Below, in pieces: positions 23,656 to 34,013 of a stretch of DNA of 64,000 bases (position 1 is the stretch's first letter; the number at the start of each line of letters is the position of its first letter). The notes under the pieces were generated by a model. That model saw only the letters and a program-made list of their open reading frames with translations, had not been told where the DNA came from and did not search any database. Source of the stretch: Toxonevra muliebris (Eukaryota > Arthropoda > Insecta > Diptera > Pallopteridae); NCBI GenBank assembly GCA_963691655.1, contig OY829326.1, positions 116,347,388-116,411,387 on the forward strand. Reading direction: 5' to 3'. Position numbers and translations under genes: made by a program.

Positions 23656-24559
23656 TTGTTGGTATGCAACTTTATTGTTGACTTTAATCTTTACAAAAAT
23701 ATAACAAAAACGCTTTTCATTGCGTTTAGATATAACAAGAAAGCAAACACTTCCCTCATAGTAAATAAACATATGTGCCTACATGGCAATTTATGTTATG
23801 TATTGTTTTTTTTTCGAAGATTTTCGTTCTTTTATTCTTTTAAGTTGTTGAGTTTAAAATTAATATGCTTTCCGTTTTTCATTTTAAGTTGGCTTATACG
23901 AAATGACATTGAATTTACCAAAGATTGTAAGGTAGACAAGCCTATATTCACGTTGTATAGCCAGTTTAAGCTGTTCGGGTCATAGTGAAATTAATAAAGT
24001 GAAATAAATAGAAGTGACGCCTTCTTTTCTGTTAACTGACGTCTGCCAAATTTACTTCTCCCAAAACATTTGAATTTCAGAAGTAAATATAAAAAGTATT
24101 AACCTATGTGCTGGTACACAATATATAAATAAAATAGAAAAATTGAAAAGTCAGAAAATTTTTTAGACGTTGATAAACGAGATCTTCGAAGGTGTTTGTA
24201 ACAACCATGTGCATAATCTGCACCAAAGATTTAACCCAAAACTTAATGTTTTGTTGTTATGTACGTCATTCAAGTAAGAAATCTGCCTCTCCGAAATTTA
24301 ATTAAAATTCTTTTGAAATCGGTAAAACTATTTAGAATATAAAGAGGACATTTTTGAAGATCATTTTAAATGTACTGTATTTTGTTTATTTAAATACTTT
24401 ATAGAACCACACTCTACAAAATATTTTGAAAGCTTTTATTTCCGAAAAAAACAACAAACGAAAGGTTTATTGGTTTTTGATATTTTTATTTAATTTATTT
24501 ATTTGTGTACAGCTGACGAAAATGGGTTAAGAGAGCTTTTTCTCATAAATAAAATTATT

Positions 24560-24978
24560 TGTCAAAATTTATTGAGCGAATACTAGTCATAATTGTCAAA
24601 TCTTAGAAGACCTGAGAATATTTCAGATTACTTTCTGCTATCTTGCATACTGTATACTGTGGTTTGGGTGTTTCATATTGCTGCCCATTATTAAAAACCT
24701 TCGCAAAGAGGATGCCCCATAAGTCCTCTATGGGATTTAAGTCTGGGCTGATAGCCGGCCAGTCCAAAATGGCAATATTCCTGTCGGCAAGAAACTCTTG
24801 TTAATCTGGCGCAGTGTATTGGATCCTGTTGAAAGGTCCAGCCACCAGGATAACGATGCTCAGCAAACATCATGAGCTCGGCGTCCAGTAGCTTCACATA
24901 CATTTGGGAGTTCATCTTAGTTGATATGAAGCATATTGGTGTCTTTCCCTTATAGCTAAATGCAGCCCTTAAATAACA
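24560..24978 (-). pseudogene. Dead Tc1-like transposase, C-terminal half
   Basis: On the minus strand, MNSQMYVKLLDAEL and GGWTFQQD are followed by a frameshift and then FLADRNIAILDWPAISPDLN, PIEDLWGIL. These are the Tc1 second-Asp motif and the SPDLNPIE motif with its final Glu, spaced as expected for DD34E. After it a tail runs to near 24600 with stops. The N-terminal half is missing. A related N-terminal piece lies at 2.95-3.44 kb. Confidence 0.7.
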
Positions 24979-25320
24979 CTGTCCGACAAAAATTAATTTT
25001 TTCAAAAATAACAAGGTTCTGAAAGTGGATTCTGATAGAACTCGTGAAAAAAATTATACGTACCTCGGCGTTTTAGAAGTTTACGTCTAATTTTCTTTTT
25101 ACGCGGGCCGGTTTCTAACAGATAAAGCAGTTTTGCAACAAAGCTTCTTTGTATGTTCAGGAACTTATAATAGAATTTTTCGTAGAATATTTTCTTTCAA
25201 CATATTAACCCTTTAGTGCCTACCGTTATGGGTCATTTTTTATCCATTCCGAGGGTCGATAGAGGGTTAATATGTTGCCCATGAACATACTATAGGTCAC
25301 TGAACCACAAAATCTGTAAA
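24979..25320. repeat. Dispersed repeat, also seen at 47.68-48.05 kb
   Basis: CTGTCCGACAAAAATTA and TTTCAAAAATAACAAGGTT here match CTGTCCAACAAAATCAGG and TTTCAAAAATAACAAGGTT at 47678. Weaker similarity continues for over 100 bp. Its boundaries are not clear. It abuts the Tc1 relic and may be part of a Tc1-type element's end. Confidence 0.45.
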
Positions 25321-26308
25321 CTTGATTTTAGTAAAAATAAATCCGAGAAGTGTATTCGTTTCCTCTGTGTTTTGAATTGTTTGTGTTCCGTTCTATTGAA
25401 AGAGCGGAACAAAGCGAAAGGTGCATTAATTAATAAGCGCTAATTAATATGCGCTGCAATTAATTTCACCAAGTTTTAGTGGCTGATAGTGGCCAAACGT
25501 AATAGATATCAGTACTATTTATTTTGGGAGTTATTCTCTGGAGAGCCACTTAGCCTAACCTATCAAAATTATTTCGTCACATTGGCTACATACGAAGTGC
25601 ATGCAAACATTGACATTCATGGCGTACGTATTTTTCATTATTTTCGATATATGTATGGTCAATCTGTTATAAAAATATCACATTTGTGAAATAAGCTGCC
25701 ATATCACATTATCTGTCAATAACACATTTTTACACACTATAAATTTTAATTAATGCATGATTAATCATTCGGAACGCAGAATTTTAAAAGTCGCCCAGAC
25801 TGCAATCGCTTGTTCTGATTGATTTGATATCAAGGAATTCCAAATGAACTAATCAAAAATTAATGATTCGAGTTAGTTTCGCCTGGATTTTTTATTTGAA
25901 CGTAAGTTGTATTTCCCTATTACAATGTGGAAAGATAAGAGATTTTTCTGATTAAAGTCGTAATACTAAAACTGCTCCATGATTTTTAAGGGTTATACGC
26001 AGTTAGCATTTTTAAAAAATCTAATTTTTATATTCCATTTTCGTAATATACATAAATTTAAGTATATTCTCCGAAATCGATCTGACAAATATTCTTGAAG
26101 TTGGTGTAAGTTAAAAATTCACTATGTATGAAGAGCTTTCCAAACTTTGAACAAGTTTTTCTCAAAACTGTGTTAAATATTAACGATTTTATAAACAATT
26201 TAAGGCCAAAAATTTCATCAACACCATATTTTTTTTTTTTTTGTAATGCCGCCATTTTGTTCAAAATGTATATTTTTATTATTTCTTCGATTAATTACTA
26301 GATAATAT
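25321..26308. other. Intergenic, no gene seen
   Basis: AT-rich, with scattered short frames only. Nothing could be supported. Confidence 0.45.
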
Positions 26309-26532
26309 CATACGTTGACCCCTCGTAAGTAGTTTTTCACCACTTTTGGAACAGACGACAGAAAAGAGCAGAATATGTTAAATTGGTTTTAAAATCGTTT
26401 TAAATAATGTTTTTGGAATTAATTTTTTTTTTATTTTAAACTTATTTTTACATATTGTTTATAGAAATTTATTGCGTTATTGTCTTGTCTTCCAAAAATG
26501 GTGAAAAAGTACTTACGAGGGATCAACGTATG
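26309..26532. repeat. 224 bp foldback element with about 55 bp arms
   Basis: The left arm starts CATACGTTGACCCCTCGTAA and runs through GTTTTTCACCACTTTTGGAA. The right arm is its inverse, with TTCCAAAAATGGTGAAAAAG then TTACGAGGGATCAACGTATG. About 50 of 55 positions pair. No clear target duplication is seen, so its class is open (MITE or foldback). Confidence 0.75.
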
Positions 26533-27053
26533 ACCATCGATATCTTGTATTAACTCAATCTTTTTGGTTTTTCATTTCGAATGATCCGATTCAGAGATAT
26601 CGTGCCTACCGCAAGACTGCAGAGATAAACTGCAGCAGCTTTAGAAATCATTGTTTAAAAAACAAATTTTTAATAAAGTTAAAAAGTTAAACAATGTGTA
26701 TGCAAATTTTTATATTAATCCAATGAAATGTCTTTTCACAAAAAGTTCCTGAAAATCGATTTTTTTCGGCATCTTCACTGCGTATAACCGCTTAAAAAAA
26801 AACCCCTCGACTACTTGAATTTTAGAAATTTGTGCCTTTAATTTTCATTAAGTTTTATAATTCAGCACATAATTTAAGCTTGTCACAGAGAGTAAGAAAA
26901 ATTACTGTTTTGTATTTCTGAAGTTGAAATTTACATTTTCAGCAATTCTTCAGCAGCCAGAAAAATTTACATAAATGCATTTCAATTCTGTTAGTCATAT
27001 TTTTATTCATCTTATCAGGTATTAACTTTTTCAATACAAGAATATGCACTGCA

Positions 27054-27464
27054 CTATGATTCTTGTGCAGTTGCTTCGGAAGTCATCTCTGGAGAAGGGG
27101 ATGGAGCAGCTGAGGGAAACTGTGCGCCATCATTCGCGAAATCTGCTGGTCCTGGTTCAGTAATATCCAACCGCGCATCAATGTCGTCTACACCAAGTTT
27201 TTTGAGTATATTGCGCAGGCGGCGAATTTCACGCGTTGTGTCGTCCAACTCAAGTTCCATATTCTCAAGGGTTTCTGCTGGTATCGGCTTATCTCCGAGT
27301 TCCTCACGTATAAAATCCAAAGGATTGTCAGGCTTCATTTCGGCCTTGAGCATTTTATTGAATATATCAGTTAACTTCTCAATTATTCCAGTTTTCTTAA
27401 AGTAAACACGCAAATAGTCTTTTTTCATTTCAGCAGAAATATCTTCATTTAGAAACATTGGCAT
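27054..27464 (-). CDS. c-Myc-binding protein (MYCBP/AMY-1)-like
   Basis: This is a single-exon frame of 136 residues. The ATG is at 27464; the upstream open codons have no ATG. The N-terminal two thirds follow the MYCBP layout: KKDYLRVYFKKTGIIEKLTD, an IFNKML helix, KPDNPLDFIREELG, then ETLENMELELDDTTREIRRL as a coiled-coil-forming helix. Human MYCBP is about 103 residues. The fly protein has an extra acidic, Pro/Ser-rich tail (PGPADFANDG, SAAPSPSPEM). The family binds c-Myc and AKAP-type proteins and is found in cytoplasm, nucleus and cilia. The function here is inferred from the family. It is divergent to the lectin array that follows. Confidence 0.8.
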   Translation of the reverse strand: MPMFLNEDISAEMKKDYLRVYFKKTGIIEKLTDIFNKMLKAEMKPDNPLDFIREELGDKPIPAETLENMELELDDTTREIRRLRNILKKLGVDDIDARLDITEPGPADFANDGAQFPSAAPSPSPEMTSEATAQES

Positions 27465-28055
27465 TTTTAAAGGATGCAATTTGTACGATGCAAGTTTTTA
27501 GCGTACAAATTTCCACACGTAATCTTAATCACTTTAAATTCAAGTAACTGTAAATTTGTCAGTGTTCCATGTGCATGTTATAAACAGGGATGATCTCCCT
27601 TTATTCCAAAAGTGTATCTATTTTTTAGAGGTGCTCATTCACGATCTGTTTGCCACATTTACACACGACGATTTGCTGTGAGCAATTTTTATGGTGTTCC
27701 CGTTTAAAACGCTATTCCATCTATTCAGCTAAACACTAAATATACCTAAAAATTTATAATTTTTTTTCTATACTTTTGTTTCTCATTTTAAATTAATACG
27801 CTCATAGCCATATGACAGAGCTACAGTCGCCGGTAATTTCATGTCAACTTGAATTTATTTATTTTTTTTCTTTAATTTTGCGAGATTAGTAATTTAATAG
27901 AATTTAGTGGAAAATTGAAATTTTCTGATAATCTCAAAAATGAATATAATTATATATATATAAATGCACATAATTTTTAATTGAAAATGTTATCTCTATC
28001 TAGTTGTTATTGAACTATGAATTCAATCAGTTCAAGCTCGAGCGTTGTTTTCAAA
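27465..28055. promoter_or_regulatory. Divergent intergenic region with TATA-like run for lectin gene 1
   Basis: About 590 bp separate the minus-strand MYCBP-like gene from the first lectin. A TATATATATATAAATGC run at 27950-27966 lies about 95 bp before the lectin start codon and could serve as its TATA box. An upstream in-frame ATG at 28017 would add 13 polar residues before the signal peptide. Confidence 0.4.
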
Positions 28056-29783
28056 ATGTTTCACATATATTTAATTTTGCATGTGACATTTACGACAGTC
28101 GTAATTGCAAGCAACATTTTCGATATTACTGGCGTTGAATTTTTCCAAAATATCCTTCAAATAAATATGGGTAATTGCATTCATCACTTAATATATTCAT
28201 TACCTGTGGTTAATCAAAGGATAATATTTCTTAAAAAGACGCAACAACTACAACTCAAAAACAATATCCGCATATAAAAATAGGACCGAAAAATTATATA
28301 ATACCTGACGACGTAAAGGTATGCATCTAAACAAGTACAAATAAATATTTAGTTTGATTATGAGGAACACTTTTTCTTTTTTAGGTGAATTGGTTTGAGG
28401 CAGCTAACATATGTCGCACGTATGGTACACAATTGGCTAATATCGAAAATGCGGCGGAACTGAAGGCTGTAATTGATTATATTATAGACAAGGACCTCGG
28501 AAAGGCATTTTGGCTGTCTGGTAATGATTTGCGTGAAGAAGGAAAATTCTTATGGGGAGCCACAGGCAAAGAAATGGCTTATAAAAAGTGGCACAATAAA
28601 GAGCCAAGCAATAGTAACAGAATCGAGCATTGTGTACATTTGAAAAGGGAGGTGGAATTTGGTATGAACGATGCTAATTGTTATACCCATTATCCATTTA
28701 TTTGTGTTGTTGAAAAGTCTACAAGTAATGGTGAGTATTGAATAGTTTTTAAATAGTTTGAAATAGATAAATTATGCTGTATTTTAATTCTAGCTGCCAC
28801 AGTAGATGCCACTACGAATTATCTAGTTAAATTGGGTACAAAAGAGTATATAATTCCAATGGATAAAAAGGTAAAAAAGTAAAAAGAAATTCCAAACGAA
28901 AGAAATTTTTCGTTCAGATTTTTCTTTGAAATCAAGTTAAAGTTATCCATATTACATTATGAGAGAGCGTTACAAATTTTCCCATCTATCAAACACACCA
29001 GAAAAATGCAACTTTTCTTATTTAACGCTCCTCATACGCACCGTTAAAAACTGGCGCATTTGCTTAGAAATTAAAGAAAAAATATGAAAACGAGTTTTCT
29101 TGAAGTAAAAGGTATTTTCGTCAAATAATAAGACTCCAAAACTTATCAAAAAACTAATGTTTCCAAAATGTATGAGGTGTTATCTTTTACCGGGCCACTA
29201 CGACATCCTTAAAGAAAATGTAGGTATTTAATTTTTATTGTTGTTAAAATTTTAATATAGTGTATGAGGTATACATTTCATTACAAATCTTCCAGGTTAT
29301 TAAAAGGACATTTTTGATGTTAAAGAAGATTAAAAAGAAGCATATATATTGTTTTATTTATTACAAGAAAATTAATAATGCAATTATTATTTTACTTCTG
29401 AAAGACTTTATTTAAACTATTATATATTTTCAAATATATGTATGTAGGTGAACTGGTTCAAGGCATCTGATATTTGTCATTCATACAATGCGCAACTGGC
29501 TAATATTGAAGATGAAGCCGAAATGAATGCCGTATCTGAATATCTGAGTAACAGTAATATAAGTGGTTATTTTTGGCTTTCCGGTAATGATTTAAGCAGT
29601 GAAGGAAGATGGCTATGGGGTGACACTACTAAAAGTATGACTTACATGAAATGGCAATTGGAAGAACCTAATAATTTTGATAATATTGAGCATTGTGTGC
29701 AATTGAAAAAGCAATCTGGTCAAATGTATATGAATGATGCTTTTTGTATGTCTCCAAATAATTTTATTTGTGTACAAATATGA
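28056..29783 (+). CDS. Lectin gene 1: secreted two-CTLD C-type lectin
   Basis: Exons are 28056-28170, 28239-28318, 28385-28730, 28794-28870 and 29448-29783, phases 1, 0, 1, 0. The product has 317 residues (330 if the ATG at 28017 is used). A signal peptide (MFHIYLILHVTFTTVVIAS) is followed by a short N-terminal segment without Cys, then two C-type lectin domains at about 55-175 and 195-317. Each has a first strand on its own small exon (HIKIGPKNYII; LVKLGTKEYII), then NWF-A, four Cys, a WLSGNDL core and the Ca2+ loop. Domain 1 has EPS where a mannose-type lectin has EPN, with MND in place of WND. Domain 2 keeps EPN and MND. Such domains bind sugars in a Ca2+-dependent way; only domain 2 has the full set. 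The fourth intron is 577 bp, much longer than the other introns of this gene. Confidence 0.9.
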
Positions 29784-30004
29784 TATAAAATAAAAATTAC
29801 GTAATTGTAAAATCTAAGTAATTCCATAAAAAGAAAATAAAATAATTCAATTAACAGTACAAATTTGAAAATATCTCAAAATGTTATTTACTATTAATAT
29901 TATTTTATTTTTTATTTTTTGACAATCCATAACTACAGATTGGGATTTTTTTATGAGAACTACTTTGTAGTATTTTCAAAATATTCTTTTTCCCCTTTAT
30001 TGAA

Positions 30005-30150
30005 ACATATTTTTCTATTAATTAGGTAACAAAAAATTCTGATTACTTGTAATCATAACCGAAAAGTGTATGATTGTGATTACGTGTAATCGTAATCGAA
30101 AAATATTTGATTATGAATATTTGTAATCGTAATCATAAATAATAATAAAC
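30005..30150. repeat. Degenerate tandem repeat with GATTAC/GTAATC dyads
   Basis: About three diverged copies of a unit near 40 bp are present: TGATTACTTGTAATCATAAC, GTGATTACGTGTAATCGTAA and TTATGAATATTTGTAATCGT. Each copy centres on a short dyad. It directly precedes the LINE fragment and resembles the repeat at 4778-5138. Confidence 0.6.
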
Positions 30151-30163
30151 TCGGGAAATACTT

Positions 30164-31660
30164 TTAGCTTTAATAATGTTGATCAATGTGATGTGCTTCA
30201 GGCTTTTTTGTCTATAAAATCGAATGCCACTGGTCTTGACTTAGTCTATCCTATTTTTGTAAAAGCATTATTACCAATTATATTACCTATAATAACACAT
30301 GTATTCAATACTGTGCTTATGACCTCTATTTTTCCAAAATGTTGGAAAATAGCTATAGCTAAGTCATACCCGTGCCTAAGAATAATAGTGATTATCGACC
30401 AATATCTATACTGCCTTACTTTTCTAAAGCATTGAAATCAATAATGTCCTATCAAATCAATCTATTTCTTGAAAAAAAATTCGCTAATCACAAGTAAACA
30501 GTCTGGCTTTAGACCAAAACATAGCAGTATTACAGCACTTATTGACGTCTCGGAAGATATTCGCTGTGCTATTGAAAAGAACGAAATAATGATACTTACC
30601 TTACTTGACCACTCAAAAGCTTTTGACACTGTAAATCATGAAGTATTGTGTCAGAATTTATTTATTCATTTATTGTTAAATGTTTTTTGTTTTTCCTCGT
30701 CAGCAGTTAATTTAGTTAAATCGTATTTATGTAAGAGATCACAATCTGTATGTGTGGGTGACATTATGTCAGACCCACTATTTGTTACTAAAGGTGTTCC
30801 TCAGGGTTCTGTATTAGGACCTCTTTTGTTTATAATGTACATCAATGACTTTCCCAAATCACTCCAAACCTGCAAAATACACATATATGCTGATGATGTA
30901 CAACTATATACTAGTACTGATCGTGACTCATTATATAGCCGCATAATTGACTTCAATAAAGACTTAGATATAGTAAAAAACTGGGCACTCAGAAATGGTT
31001 TGAGCATAAATCCGACAAAATCCAAATGTTTGGTTGTTTGTAAGAAACTTGTTGATATTAATAACCTACCGACCTTGAACTTTGACGGAATAGTAATTGA
31101 CTATGTTAATAAAGCCAACAATCTAGGTATTATTTTCAACGGAAAATTGACTTGGGACAATCAAATCTCTTGTGCTATTGGGAGAGTATATGGTAGACTC
31201 CGTAATCTTTGGTCCGTACAGTACTTTACACCATTAAAAATCAGGCTTTTGCTTGCAAAAACGTATCTTGTTCCTGTCCTATTATATGGCTGCGAGATAT
31301 TTGCAAATTGTGACACCGTTAGTAAAAGCAAGCTTAAAGTGGTATATAATAATATAACGAGATACGTATTTGGACTGAGTCGTAGAAGCTATGTTTCGAA
31401 ATATGCCATAAAAATTTTTAACACCACTTTTGACAATCTCTTAAAATTTCGAACAATTCTTCTGTTGCACAAGATCATATATACCAAGGAACCATGTTAT
31501 CTATACAAGCGACTGACTTTCATTAAATCATTAAACAAACAAATCTATAATTATATGGTTTTATATTGTAAAACAATTTTTTACCTTCAATTGCAATTTA
31601 TTTAAGTGTATCGAACTATAGACAGGACAGATTACTCAACTCTACAAAAACTTTCACCAC
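30164..31660 (+). pseudogene. Non-LTR retrotransposon reverse transcriptase, 5'-truncated and frameshifted
   Basis: The region encodes the RT domain of a LINE. It starts inside it (LQAFLSIKSNATGLDLVYPI), continues YRPISILPYFSKALKSI, SGFRPKHSSITALIDVSEDI, DHSKAFDTVNHEVL, GVPQGSVLGPLLFIMYIND, then the catalytic YADDVQLY (about 30888) and the thumb (RNGLSINPTKSKCLVV). After that comes a C-terminal region ending YVFGLSRRSYVSKYAIKIF. A one-base deletion near 30362 and a frame change near 30475 break the frame; from 30469 it is open for 378 residues. The group looks CR1/L2- or jockey-like, but I cannot fix it. The endonuclease part is missing, so it cannot move by itself. Confidence 0.85.
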
Positions 31661-31858
31661 AACGAATGACGATAACATTTGCCATAGTAAAATTTTCCGT
31701 AGAATCCGAATATTCTAATGATTTTTTTTTCGATTGGCTCCAATTTTCCATGTAATTGGCAAAATTCAAGAAAATGTACTATTGAGAGCACATACTTCAC
31801 ACAAATGCTTGCTGTCAATCACTGATTAGTGCATGCAGCAATTCATCCGGGGTAACAT

Positions 31859-32330
31859 TTACCTAATGGTCAAGTGGCTGTGACTCATACTTTTCGTCAA
31901 ACTCATAGGCCACATAGCGATTGTTGTCAGTCTCTGAAGCAAATTCGGTGCCATGGGATCTCCTATCCAAATACTCGCTTCCTTAAAATCCGAACCTGAA
32001 TCTTCACATACCATACGCTCCACATACTCTTTGACATCTAAAATGTACATATATTGGAACAAATAATCGTAAAACGTATTAGGGCTATATATCCCACGTT
32101 AAAAACGTATTGGAAGTATATGTACCTTTTGTGCTGTGAAACTCTACCAAACTATCTAATTTAATAAAGCAGTTGCTTTTTTGCACAAAAAAAAAATACA
32201 ACCGCTGCCAATCACGCTTCTTTTCCGACTGATTTCAGCAAATTACCGAACAAAACTCATTAAATTCCACCGAAGTTGAGAAATTCATCGCTTGCTGATG
32301 TTCACACGCTGGCTTGTACCGTTATGTTTC
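31859..32330 (-). pseudogene. Possible broken gene fragment, unrecognised
   Basis: On the minus strand an ATG at about 32290 opens MNFSTSVEFNEFCS, followed by a donor-like GTAATT. After an acceptor (ACATTTTAG, near 32041) comes DVKEYVERMVCEDSGSDFKE, and in a shifted frame YLDRRSHGTEFASETDNNRY, VAYEFDEKYESQPLDH and a stop. The acidic, well-mixed composition looks like real coding DNA, but two frame changes are needed to join it. It may be a decayed gene or a transposon's own gene. Function unknown. Confidence 0.3.
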
Positions 32331-32339
32331 CGTTTACAT

Positions 32340-34013
32340 TTCAAAAGAGACACTTAAATCTGTGTTTGGGACTATTAAGATAAGCAGTCGCATTGAAAAT
32401 AAAGAAAATACGAAAGTTTGAAATTTTGTGGGACGTATTGTCTTAGTAGTCCCGAAAGGGTTAAAGTCCATTTTCCAAAAGAAAGGGTAGGAGATGGAGG
32501 AGAAGTGTGTATACAAAAATTATTTATCTCTTTGTGCTTTGCTTCAGACAATACCATTTCACCATTTTAAAAAAATCGCCAAAAATTTGGCCATCTTAAA
32601 TTTGCTTATAAAATCGCTAAATCTGAATTTTTTATTTCTAACTTTTACAGGATTTTCAAAAGTAATGTATTGAACTAAAAGATAATACATTTATAACATA
32701 TAGTGAAACCAGTTATTTTTATTAGGCCTGCAAATAGTAAAAGTAGTAAAAACCAACAGGCAACTATACTATATTGTTATTTTTGTATACAAAAGTATAC
32801 AAAAAATTATCCGTTGTCAATGAAAATGGCAGAGAATGTTGAACTTTATATCCTCTTCGAAACCTTTTTTGATTTTTTTTCCTAGCTTGTTTGGTTTTTG
32901 AGTAATTCAATTTTTCCTATAGGATCCGCACTCAAAAATTCAAATAAACAACATTCAAAGTACTAAATTTGCAATTTCTTAAATATTGAATATATCGAAA
33001 ACTATGACATATATGAACAAATTACTTAAGACCTTTTTTAGAAAATCACATAAGCTTTTTATGTGTGCTAGATAATTTTTTGATATCTCCAACGGTTAAC
33101 CAGTTATTAGTACAAAAAGGATTTTTTCACCAAAGAGGGGTTTTTTTGGGGGGGTGGGGGGGGGGGGGTGGCTCTGCAATCCCAGAACTGATTTTTGTGG
33201 TTTTTCCATCTATCATACCCCCACTAACAATTACTGAAAAAAATCGCAGTTACGAAGTTTTATGAACTTTTGTTTTTCAAAATCCGCTAAAATGAAGAAT
33301 AAAACGCGTATTTTCTTAAAAAAGAGTTAAATTTTTTTCCTTATAAAAATGCGAGAAAACTCAATACATTTAAACATCTGATACTTCTAGTCAATGAAAA
33401 TTTCTTCGATTTTTCAAAGATATTTTAAATTGAAAAAACATGCAGAGCGCTAAATCACTTTTATCCGCGTTTTAATTTTCATAAAGCACTAGAATCATCG
33501 GGAAAAGCGCTGAGTTGGCCACACTGTTGATTACTCAATTAAAAATCGACAACAAATAGTCTGTTCAGAGGAAAACTCATTAAGTCAAATATTTAAAAAA
33601 AAAGAAGAAAATTAAATTTTAAAAATATTGGTTTTTAAAAGTTGTACTTGATGACATTTTGTGGTTTTTATGTCAGAATTTGGGGAGACTATGACTAAAA
33701 ATTAGTTTTTCCTAATAAAGATTATTTTGTACTATGGATCTTGATGTAGAAACTGAGATATGCCAAATTTTTACTTAGTGAGTTTTACCTCTGAACCGAC
33801 GCTACGTGTTTTCTTAATTTTTTTTTGTTTTCAGAATACTGGAACTCAGCATAATGTTATCAGAGATGATGCTTTTTTTTTTTAAACAACGACATACATA
33901 CAAGTTAATATACATATATCTATATATCTTTATATAGTGTATTATAGCAGAGAAGTCTATATTCTTATTCATTGTATACAATGATTTTAATAAGCTTAGT
34001 TTATAGGACCGCA
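32340..34013. other. Intergenic between LINE and lectin gene 2
   Basis: AT-rich with no supported gene. A G-run of some 30 bp (T7, then G-rich with two T interruptions) lies at 33137-33172, where both polymerase slippage and a G-quadruplex are possible. Confidence 0.45.

Noticed and set aside
23656..23985. 109-codon plus-strand frame in AT-rich DNA
   Set aside because: Composition is Phe/Leu/Lys/Tyr from AT-rich codons, with no domain, splice context or start context.
30469..31605. The long RT frame as a functional host gene
   Set aside because: It is the 3' part of a LINE with frameshifts upstream and no endonuclease; being open for 378 codons only shows it is fairly young.
33137..33172. 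G-run as a G-quadruplex or regulatory element
   Set aside because: It sits in gene-free DNA next to T-runs; sequencing or assembly slippage is at least as likely.
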